From Deltaproteobacteria bacterium (lineage in GTDB: Bacteria; Myxococcota_A; UBA796; UBA2385): 6,814 bases of DNA. This document shows, one piece after another, positions 1 through 6,814 of the stretch. The stretch is taken from contig JAERSX010000767.1 of the NCBI GenBank assembly GCA_016845285.1, forward strand, positions 1 to 6,814. Reading direction: 5' to 3'. How positions within the stretch are numbered: position 1 is the first letter of the stretch; every line of letters starts with the position of its first letter. Both the position numbers and the translations under genes were made by a program. A model generated the notes under the pieces. That model did no database searches. It saw only the letters and a program-made list of their open reading frames with translations, and was not told where the DNA came from.

Positions 1-1641
1 CTGTGGATGGGCGCGAACGGCACCGATCTGTACCGCTCGAACGACGGCGGGGCCTCGTGGACCTGGACCCACAGCTTCGAGGACTACTGGGGCGTGCTCC
101 AGACCTCCATCGACGACCCGAACGTGGTGGTCTACGGCGGCGTCGACGCCTACCGCACCGCCAACGGCCAGGACTTCTCGGCCATCAACTACTGGTGGGA
201 GTACTACGCCGACCCCGAGAACCTCCTGCACGCCGACAACATGGGCATCGACGTCCTGCTCGACGCCGATGGCCAGGAGACCTGGTACATCAACACCGAC
301 GGCGGGACCTACGTGTCGACCGACGCCGCAGCGAGCGTGTGGAACCTGTCCACCGACGGCCTGCGCGTGAGCCAGTACTACGACGTGCTCACCGACAGCG
401 AGAACCCCGACTACGTCGCCGCTGGCGCCCAGGACCAGGGCTACCAGATGACCGGCGGGGTCACCCAGGACGACGACATCCTGGACTTCGATCAGATCAT
501 CAGCGGCGACTACGCCCACCTGACCTCGGGCGACGGCACCCACGACCTCGTCTTCAGCGTCTACCCCGGCTTCACGCTGGTCCAGGAAGGAGGCGAGGAC
601 CCCGATCTCACCTACCTGGACTTCCCCGAGAACGAGTCGTACTCCTGGCTGCCCCCCATCGTGGCCGACCCCTACGACCGCCAGGACTTCTTCTTCTGCG
701 CCACCAGGCTCTACAAGTTCAGCCGGGCGGGCTTCACCTGGAAGGCCACGCTGTGGAGCGACCAGGACTTCGACAGCAACGGCTACGAGTACCTCTCGGG
801 CCTGGTCTTCAGCCCCGTGGACCCCGAGCGCGCCTACGCCAGCACCAACTACGGCCGCGTCTTCTATTCCGATGATCACGGGGTGACCTGGACGGAGTCC
901 TACTCGCGCGTGGCCTACCCGCAGTACCTCTCGGGCAACGCCCTGGCCGCCTCGCTCACCGACATCGACACCGTGACCATCGGCGGCTCCGGCTACGGGG
1001 TGCCCTCCGTCTACCGCTCGACCGACGGCGGCGAGACCTTCAGCGACTGGTCGGACGGCATCGACGACACCCTGGTCTACAGCCTGGCCGAGGCCCCCGA
1101 CGGCTCCGGCACCATCCTCGCGGGCACCCAGACCACCGTCTACCGACGCGACCCCGGCGACGCCGAGTGGACCGACGTCTCCGACAGCACCGCCCCCATC
1201 ACCATCTACTGGTCGGCCGAGGCGCTCCAGCACGAGAACACCATCCGCTTCGGCACCTACGGTCGCGGCATCTGGGACTACCGCCTCGACCCCGAGCACG
1301 AGGGCTGCTTCCCCGTGCAGGACTTCGACGGCGACGGCGTCCTCTGCGACGAGGACTGCGACGACCACGACGCAGACATCTCGCCCGATGCCGAGGAGGT
1401 CTGTGGAAACGACACCGACGAGGACTGCGACGGCGTGGCCCAGGACTGCGACGATGGCACCGGAGACGACGGCTCCGACGACGGCTCGGGAGACGAGGGC
1501 GCCAGCTCAGACGATGACGGCGGCGGCTCCGGCGGCGGCGGCGGCGAAGACCCCAAGGACTGCGGCTGCGCCACCCCAGCGACAACACCGCTGGCTCTGC
1601 TCTGGCTCACCGGCCTCGTCGCCGTGCGGAGGCGCCGATGA
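1..1641 (+). CDS. BNR/Asp-box beta-propeller surface protein with MopE-like motif and MYXO-CTERM tail (5' partial)
   Basis: The reading frame is open from base 1, so the N-terminus and any signal peptide lie outside the window. Residues are numbered here from the Met at base 7. Three clear Asp-boxes (S-x-D-x-G-x-x-W/F) are visible: SNDGGASW (11-18), SDDHGVTW (288-295) and STDGGETF (338-345). A degenerate one lies near 104-112, and GTYGRGIWDY at 416-425 is a typical final-blade motif. This pattern indicates a sortilin/GH74-like BNR beta-propeller, probably 6-7 blades, used for binding or glycan hydrolysis; no catalytic residue can be assigned. Residues 439-475 (DFDGDGVLCDEDCDDHD... to DEDCDG) form one MopE-like metal-binding motif. 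A Gly/Asp/Ser linker (482-518) precedes CGC (519-521), a hydrophobic helix and RRRR, a MYXO-CTERM surface-sorting tail. The product is probably exported, held at the cell surface and cleaved at the tail. The next gene overlaps by 4 bases. The family call is firm; the substrate is unknown. Confidence 0.88.
   Translation: MWMGANGTDLYRSNDGGASWTWTHSFEDYWGVLQTSIDDPNVVVYGGVDAYRTANGQDFSAINYWWEYYADPENLLHADNMGIDVLLDADGQETWYINTDGGTYVSTDAAASVWNLSTDGLRVSQYYDVLTDSENPDYVAAGAQDQGYQMTGGVTQDDDILDFDQIISGDYAHLTSGDGTHDLVFSVYPGFTLVQEGGEDPDLTYLDFPENESYSWLPPIVADPYDRQDFFFCATRLYKFSRAGFTWKATLWSDQDFDSNGYEYLSGLVFSPVDPERAYASTNYGRVFYSDDHGVTWTESYSRVAYPQYLSGNALAASLTDIDTVTIGGSGYGVPSVYRSTDGGETFSDWSDGIDDTLVYSLAEAPDGSGTILAGTQTTVYRRDPGDAEWTDVSDSTAPITIYWSAEALQHENTIRFGTYGRGIWDYRLDPEHEGCFPVQDFDGDGVLCDEDCDDHDADISPDAEEVCGNDTDEDCDGVAQDCDDGTGDDGSDDGSGDEGASSDDDGGGSGGGGGEDPKDCGCATPATTPLALLWLTGLVAVRRRR
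1561..1638 (+). other. MYXO-CTERM sorting tail of the BNR protein
   Basis: This segment encodes Cys-Gly-Cys, then a roughly 16-residue hydrophobic stretch (TPLALLWLTGLVAV), then four Arg at the extreme C-terminus. This tripartite order is the MYXO-CTERM signature of myxobacterial surface proteins, where the Cys is thought to be lipidated after cleavage. The preceding Asp/Gly-rich stretch is a flexible spacer. The matching tail on the next gene's product supports the reading. Confidence 0.85.
1628..1632 (+). promoter_or_regulatory. Shine-Dalgarno (GGAGG) for the beta-helix gene, inside the upstream Arg codons
   Basis: GGAGG lies 5 nt before the ATG at 1638. It is made from the CGG AGG codons of the upstream protein's terminal Arg cluster, and the start codon overlaps that protein's stop as ATGA. 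No other ATG, GTG or TTG exists in this frame between the in-frame stop at 1515-1517 and 1638, so this site fixes the start. Confidence 0.8.
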
Positions 1642-3983
1642 TCCTGCTCCTCGCCACCGCCCAGGCCGCCACGCTCAGCGTGAGCAGCAGCGGCTACGCC
1701 ACCGTCACCGAGGCCGTGGACGCGGCCAGCAGCGGCGACCGCATCGAGATCGAGCCCGGCACCTACCCCGACGAGTGCCTCGACACAGCCGGCAAAGACC
1801 TCGATCTGGCCGGCACCGACTCGGCCGATCCCCCCCTGATCACCGGGCTGAGCGGCTGCAACAACCTGCTGGTGGTCCAGGGCGGCGAGACCGTCGCCCT
1901 GAGCGACCTGAGCCTCACCAACGACAGCGCCCGCGCCATCTATGCAGCGGGTGGCAGTGCCCTCAGCCTGGACGCGGTCACCGTCAGCGACAGCGGCAAT
2001 TGGAACGGCTGGCCGGGTGCGGTCTACGTGACCGATGCCACGCTCACGCTCACAGACAGCACGCTGACCGGCAACACCGGCTCCTCCGGCGGCAGCCTGT
2101 ACGCCGTCAACGCCACCATCACCGTCACCGACTCGGCGCTCACCGACTCTTCGGGCTGGTACGGCGCCGCCGTCTTCCTCGACCATGGCAACACGCTCAC
2201 GGTGACGGGCAGCGAGCTCAGCGAGAACTGGACCTACTACACGGGCGGCGCCATCCACGCCGACTCCGACAACATCGTGGTCATCGAGGACTCCGAGTTC
2301 TCCGGAAACAGCCTCTACGACGGCAGTGGCGGAGCGCTGACCATGGAGTGGGGTGGCAGCCTCACCATCACGGACACGACGTTTTCGGACAACACCGCCA
2401 CCTACTCAGGCGGCGCCATCTACCTCTACGCCAACGACATGGACGTCGACATCAGCGGCTGCACCTTCACCGGCAACCGGGCCTCGTACTACTACGGCGG
2501 AGCCATCCACTCCGAGTGGTACGCCGACCTCGACATCCGCGACTCCGAGTTCACCGACAACGTCGCCTACTACAACGGCGGCGCCGTCGGCGTCTGGTAC
2601 GACTCACACCTCGAGATCTCCGGCTCCGCCTTCACCGGAAACACGGCTGGCTACGGCCCCGGTGGCGCCCTCAGCTTCTACGACGGCGACCAGAGCCACA
2701 GCCTCTGGATCGCCGACAGCGCCTTCTCCGAGAACACCGCGTACAGCGACGGCGGCGCCATCGACCTGTCCTGGGTCGACATCGCCGAGGTGAGCGGCTC
2801 CACCTTCGACGCCAACAACGCCGGCGCCGACAGCCTCGGCGGCGCCCTCGACGTGTACGTGGCCAACGACCTGATCCTCGAGGGCAACCGCTTCTGCCTG
2901 AACGAGGCCGGCACGGGCGGGGCCGTCGTCGCCCAGTGGGTCTACGAGACCGACCGCTGGACCAACAACGCCTTCGTCGAGAACACCGCCACCACCGGCG
3001 GCGCGGCCTACCGCTACGCCGCCTACGTGGGCGAGACGGTCAACAACAGCTTCGTGGGCAACCGCTCCATCGACTGGGGCGGCAGCTACTACGCCTACTA
3101 CGGCTACTCGGACTGGCGGAACAACGTGGTGGCCCACACGGCCTCCGGCATCGGGATCTACGCGGCCGACGCCTACTCCGCGAGCAGCTCTTCGCTGGCC
3201 TACGGCGCCTGGGCCGACAACGCCCCGGTGGATGCCGCCGGCTACTTCTCGCTGGGCGACGACGAGGGCCACGTCCTCGCCGATGACCTCGGCTTCATCG
3301 ACTGGTCACAGGACGGCGACTGCACCAACGACGATCTCCGACCTGCCGTGGGCAGCCCGCTGATCGACGCCGGCGACCCCGACATCGAAGACCCCGACGG
3401 CAGCATCAGCGACATCGGCCTGTCCGGCGGGCCCGACGCCGCGGTGCTCGATCTCGACGGCGACGGCCACGACACCCTCACCGACTGTGACGACGCCGAC
3501 CCCGATGTCTCGCCCGACGCCGACGAGCTCTGCGACGGCATCGACAACGACTGCGACGACGAGACCGATGAAGACGCTCTCGACGCCAGCACCTGGTACG
3601 CCGACGCCGATGGCGACGGCTTCGGAGACCCCGACCTGGGCACGACGGCCTGCGACGAGGCCAGCGGCTGGGTCAGCGACGGCACCGACTGCGACGACGC
3701 CGATCCCCTGAGCTTCCCGGGAGCCGACGAGGTCGAAGACGACGGCATCGACCAGGACTGCGACGGCGAGGACACCGTGAGCGCTCAGTCCGACTCGGGC
3801 ACATCCGAGGACGACGAGGACGGCGAGGTCGACGAGACACCCTCGGGCGACGAGGCCGCCGGCGACGAGGCCTCGAGCGGCTGTGGCTGCGCCACCGTCG
3901 ACCTGTCCCGGCAGATGGGACCCGGTCTCCTGGGGCTCTTCACCCTGCTGGCGCTGGTGGGACGACGCCGGCGCTGCGCGTGA
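1638..3983 (+). CDS. Right-handed beta-helix (PMP-like repeat) surface protein with two MopE-like motifs and MYXO-CTERM tail
   Basis: This is a 781-residue protein. A very short hydrophobic leader (MILLLATAQA) probably ends near residues 10-11, with no basic residue in front. ATVTEAVDAASSGDRIEIEPGTY (21-43) is the usual entry segment of a parallel beta-helix. About a dozen rungs follow (143-483), each with an FxxN-type turn (FSGN, FSDN, FTGN, FTDN, FSEN, FVEN) and a GGA(I/L/V) turn, as in Chlamydia-type polymorphic membrane protein repeats. SPLIDAGDPD and SDIGLSGGP (573-599) cap the helix. Residues 604-646 and 654-710 are two MopE-like motifs (DGDG, DCDD, DGIDNDCD, DQDCDG), probably binding Ca2+ or Cu+. 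An acidic linker (718-746), CGC (749-751), a hydrophobic helix and RRRRCA form a MYXO-CTERM tail. It is likely exported by Sec and surface anchored, in adhesion or matrix binding. It is co-transcribed with the upstream gene. No catalytic signature is seen. Confidence 0.9.
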   Translation: MILLLATAQAATLSVSSSGYATVTEAVDAASSGDRIEIEPGTYPDECLDTAGKDLDLAGTDSADPPLITGLSGCNNLLVVQGGETVALSDLSLTNDSARAIYAAGGSALSLDAVTVSDSGNWNGWPGAVYVTDATLTLTDSTLTGNTGSSGGSLYAVNATITVTDSALTDSSGWYGAAVFLDHGNTLTVTGSELSENWTYYTGGAIHADSDNIVVIEDSEFSGNSLYDGSGGALTMEWGGSLTITDTTFSDNTATYSGGAIYLYANDMDVDISGCTFTGNRASYYYGGAIHSEWYADLDIRDSEFTDNVAYYNGGAVGVWYDSHLEISGSAFTGNTAGYGPGGALSFYDGDQSHSLWIADSAFSENTAYSDGGAIDLSWVDIAEVSGSTFDANNAGADSLGGALDVYVANDLILEGNRFCLNEAGTGGAVVAQWVYETDRWTNNAFVENTATTGGAAYRYAAYVGETVNNSFVGNRSIDWGGSYYAYYGYSDWRNNVVAHTASGIGIYAADAYSASSSSLAYGAWADNAPVDAAGYFSLGDDEGHVLADDLGFIDWSQDGDCTNDDLRPAVGSPLIDAGDPDIEDPDGSISDIGLSGGPDAAVLDLDGDGHDTLTDCDDADPDVSPDADELCDGIDNDCDDETDEDALDASTWYADADGDGFGDPDLGTTACDEASGWVSDGTDCDDADPLSFPGADEVEDDGIDQDCDGEDTVSAQSDSGTSEDDEDGEVDETPSGDEAAGDEASSGCGCATVDLSRQMGPGLLGLFTLLALVGRRRRCA
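2064..3086 (+). repeat. Parallel beta-helix FxxN / GGA repeat array
   Basis: Residues 143-483 of the beta-helix protein hold about 11-12 imperfect repeats of about 27-30 residues. FxxN is seen at 221, 249, 277, 305, 332, 363, 390, 419, 446 and 472, each followed about 9-11 residues later by GGA[IVLA] or GGS. LTGN (143) and LSEN (194) are earlier variants. The DNA copies are diverged, so this is a structural protein repeat and not a recent DNA duplication. Confidence 0.85.
3447..3767 (+). other. Two MopE-like Asp/Cys metal-binding motifs
   Basis: These motifs are encoded within the beta-helix gene, residues 604-710. Unit one runs LDLDGDGHD, DCDDADPDVSPDADE, LCDGIDNDCD. Unit two runs DADGDGFGD, DCDDADPLSFPGADE, DGIDQDCDG. 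The order DxDGDG / DCDD / (S/P)PGA-like / DGxDxDCDG is the pattern of the 'putative metal-binding' repeats related to MopE. Copper or calcium binding is inferred from the family and is not shown here. Confidence 0.75.
3882..3980 (+). other. MYXO-CTERM sorting tail of the beta-helix protein
   Basis: Cys-Gly-Cys (residues 749-751) is followed by a hydrophobic segment (GPGLLGLFTLLALVG) and RRRR, with a two-residue Cys-Ala extension before the stop. The spacing between the Cys pair and the helix is longer than in the upstream protein, but the tripartite order is the same. The trailing Cys after the Arg cluster is a small oddity. Confidence 0.83.
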
Positions 3984-4775
3984 TCAGGCGTTGACAGCCA
4001 GCTTCATGGGGCGCCGACGAACCGGCTCCTGATCGGCGGCCGGCTTCATGTCCTCTGGCAGCGCATCGGCGAAGAGCTGCCAGACCTCCTCGACGTGGTC
4101 GTCGACGGTGTCGACCGTCCAGTTTGACGTGTCGACGGGCGGCAGGACCTGGATGCGCATGGTGCCAGGGCGCACCACCATGGACGTCTTGGGCCAGACC
4201 ACGTGGGCGTTGGTGGCGACGATGGGCACGACGGGCAGGCCGGTGGCCAGCGCCATGTGGACGAAGCCCTTCTTGAAGCTCCGCAGCCGCCCGTCCGGGC
4301 TGCGGGTGCCCTCAGGCCAGATCCAGATGCCGAGGCCATGCTTCTTGACCGTGCTGGCCAGCTCGGCCATGGCCTCGATGGCGCTCGCGCGGTTCTTGCG
4401 GTCGATGAGCAGGTGCCCACTCAACAGGTAGGCCCAGCCGAAGAAGGGGATGCGGGCCAGCTCCTTCTTGGAGACGCCGGCGGCGCCGTAGGGGCAGACC
4501 CACATGGCCAGGGGACCATCCATGGTGGACGTGTGGTTGCTGACGTAGATGGCGGGGAAGCTCGTGTCGAGGATGTCCCAGTCCACCTTCTCGACGTCGA
4601 TGCCGCCCACGACGAAGCAGATGCGACCCACCACCTTGCCGTAGGCGTTGGCGGCCCGAACACGCAGGGGTCGCCACGGCAGGGTCAGCGCGCAGAAGGC
4701 CATCAGCAGCACAGCGCCGATGCTCACCGAGAAGAAACACACGAAGAGCACGAGCGCAGAACGAATCTTGACCAT
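3984..4775 (-). CDS. plsC: PlsC-family 1-acyl-sn-glycerol-3-phosphate acyltransferase
   Basis: This 263-residue membrane-associated acyltransferase is close to the usual PlsC size (about 245). The family transfers an acyl chain to lysophosphatidic acid, making phosphatidic acid at the inner membrane. All four acyltransferase blocks are visible: block I NHTSTMD (80-86, catalytic H81 and D86 of HX4D), block II around LLIDRKNR (122-129), block III WPEGTRS (153-159, substrate-phosphate-binding) and block IV VPIVATN (183-189). One hydrophobic N-terminal segment (7-33) is a likely membrane anchor. The C-terminal 25 residues are charged and lack family motifs. The only in-frame ATG after an upstream stop is at 4775; a GGAG lies 12 nt before it, rather far for a strong site. 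It lies 67 bp downstream of the ABC gene on the same strand, with GGTCA repeats between. Lyso-lipid acylation of another substrate, such as an ornithine lipid, is possible. Confidence 0.88.
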   Translation of the reverse strand: MVKIRSALVLFVCFFSVSIGAVLLMAFCALTLPWRPLRVRAANAYGKVVGRICFVVGGIDVEKVDWDILDTSFPAIYVSNHTSTMDGPLAMWVCPYGAAGVSKKELARIPFFGWAYLLSGHLLIDRKNRASAIEAMAELASTVKKHGLGIWIWPEGTRSPDGRLRSFKKGFVHMALATGLPVVPIVATNAHVVWPKTSMVVRPGTMRIQVLPPVDTSNWTVDTVDDHVEEVWQLFADALPEDMKPAADQEPVRRRPMKLAVNA

Positions 4776-4818
4776 GAGGCACGCTATCTCCGGCCATGTC
4801 GGGGCCTACGCGCACCCT

Positions 4819-4842
4819 GGTCATCGATCGGTCACGATCCGG

Positions 4843-4851
<9 letters not shown>
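4819..4851. promoter_or_regulatory. Three GGTCA direct repeats in 11-bp register
   Basis: GGTCA occurs at 4819-4823, 4830-4834 and 4841-4845, exactly 11 bp apart, with similar GATC-containing spacers (GGTCATCGATC, GGTCACGATCC, GGTCACCGAGA). The run fills the end of the gap between the ABC gene and plsC and overlaps the ABC stop codon. Direct repeats on one helix face at 11 bp are the usual layout of OmpR/PhoB-type response-regulator operators, so this could control plsC (start 44 bp away). Function is inferred from spacing only. Confidence 0.35.
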
Positions 4852-6669
<1,818 letters not shown>

Positions 6670-6719
6670 CCCCCACCCGCTAACCCCCGTCCTACGATGA
6701 CCACCTCACCGGAGGCCTC
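6670..6719. promoter_or_regulatory. 50-bp divergent intergenic region
   Basis: This spacer lies between the ABC gene start and the start of the small repeat gene, so it should contain at least part of two divergent promoters. A weak -10-like TACGAT lies at 6693-6698 for the plus strand, without a convincing -35. I see no clear palindrome. A G-rich run precedes the ABC ATG on the minus strand. An 8-codon out-of-frame ORF (6697-6723) lies within it and overlaps the next start. Confidence 0.35.
6711..6715 (+). promoter_or_regulatory. Shine-Dalgarno (GGAGG) for the small repeat gene
   Basis: GGAGG is 4 nt upstream of ATG 6720. An in-frame TAA at 6681-6683, with no ATG, GTG or TTG between it and 6720, makes this the earliest usable start. 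The site therefore supports both the reality of the gene and its N-terminus. Confidence 0.75.
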
Positions 6720-6814
6720 ATGAGCCCGACGCAACCCGACATCACCTCCATGGCCATCGGAGAAGAGGACACGCCCGGCGCCCAACCCGATGTGACCAGC
6801 CTCGCCATCGGAGA
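6720..6814 (+). CDS. Putative plesiocin-like graspetide precursor peptide (3' partial)
   Basis: Only 31 full codons are visible before the window ends. After MSPT come two copies of a 17-residue unit: residues 5-21 contain QPDITSMAIGEED then TPGA, and residues 22 onward read QPDVTSLAIGE or D (last codon incomplete). T-S-x-A-I-G-E-E matches, with Ser for the second Thr, the TTxxxxEE core motif of plesiocin-type graspetides. In these peptides an ATP-grasp ligase joins Thr and Glu side chains as esters, giving hairpin-like bicyclic units. That family is known from the myxobacterium Plesiocystis, which fits the host suggested by this window. A strong GGAGG stands 4 nt before the ATG. The usual leader is oddly absent before the first repeat; it could lie after the repeats. 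No ligase is visible here. Alternatives are a low-complexity head of a larger protein, or an unmodified repeat protein. Confidence 0.62.
   Translation, partial: MSPTQPDITSMAIGEEDTPGAQPDVTSLAIG
6732..6814 (+). repeat. 51-bp in-frame tandem repeat (17-residue unit), second copy cut by window end
   Basis: Unit one is 6732-6782; unit two begins at 6783. Over the 32 comparable bases about 25 match. The differences are synonymous or conservative: GAC/GAT, Ser TCC/AGC, Ile ATC/Val GTG and Met ATG/Leu CTC. Retention of Thr-Ser, Ala-Ile-Gly and Glu despite a Ser codon-family switch suggests selection on the peptide. Confidence 0.8.

Noticed and set aside
1486..1560. GGCGGC-rich run as a DNA microsatellite or phase-variable tract
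   Set aside because: The runs are short and mixed with other Gly/Ser/Asp codons. They encode an ordinary flexible linker, with no long homopolymer or perfect repeat that would slip.
1278..2258. Minus-strand open frame of 326 codons across the end of the BNR gene
   Set aside because: It has a Ser/Pro-rich low-complexity end formed by reading the Asp/Gly linker backwards. It shows no recognisable domain and conflicts with two supported genes.
1388..3286. Long plus-strand open frame (632 codons) overlapping both surface-protein genes
   Set aside because: Its translation is almost entirely Arg, Pro, His and Gln. It is an out-of-frame shadow of two genes with clear domains.
3905..3921. GTCCC...GGGAC stem near the end of the beta-helix gene as a terminator
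   Set aside because: It is only a 5-bp stem with a 7-nt loop, lies inside the coding region 60 bases before the stop and has no U-tract.
4022..4046. CCGGC...GCCGG inverted repeat as a terminator of the acyltransferase or beta-helix gene
   Set aside because: It has a 12-nt loop, lies within the acyltransferase coding end, lacks a U-tract, and is the sort of GC-rich pairing expected by chance.

Overview
The window is GC-rich, densely coded DNA with five protein genes and no RNA gene, insertion sequence or CRISPR array that I could see. Two neighbouring secreted proteins end in a Cys-Gly-Cys / hydrophobic helix / Arg-cluster tail (MYXO-CTERM type), and both carry MopE-like Asp/Cys metal-binding motifs. 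This combination points to a myxobacterium or close relative (Myxococcota, old 'Deltaproteobacteria'). The species cannot be determined from the sequence.

Layout. (1) 1-1641 (+): the 3' part of a BNR/Asp-box beta-propeller surface protein, its 5' end lying outside the window. (2) 1638-3983 (+): a right-handed beta-helix protein with GGA(I/L/V)/FxxN (polymorphic-membrane-protein-like) repeats, two MopE-like motifs and a second MYXO-CTERM tail. It overlaps the first gene by ATGA and is probably translationally coupled to it. (3) 3984-4775 (-): a PlsC-family acyltransferase whose stop abuts the preceding gene's stop with no base between. (4) 4843-6669 (-): an MsbA-like ABC exporter half-transporter, 67 bp upstream of the acyltransferase on the same strand. 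That gap holds three GGTCA direct repeats in 11-bp register. (5) 6720 to the window end (+): the first 31 codons of a small repeat protein, divergent from the ABC gene across a 50-bp gap.

The most interesting part is the last 95 bases. The encoded peptide has a 17-residue repeat containing T-S-x-A-I-G-E(-E). This closely resembles the TTxxxxEE core motif of plesiocin-type graspetides (omega-ester-linked RiPPs made by ATP-grasp ligases and first described in the myxobacterium Plesiocystis). The window may therefore end at the start of a graspetide biosynthetic locus. The expected ATP-grasp ligase would lie just downstream and is not visible. The core-like repeat begins only a few residues after the only possible start, so the usual N-terminal leader is missing or displaced.

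Functionally, genes 1-2 look like a pair of secreted, surface-anchored, probably calcium- or metal-binding proteins. Genes 3-4 look like an envelope-lipid pair (phosphatidate synthesis and a lipid/drug exporter), although the exporter could also serve the adjacent peptide. No gene-free stretch longer than 67 bases exists.
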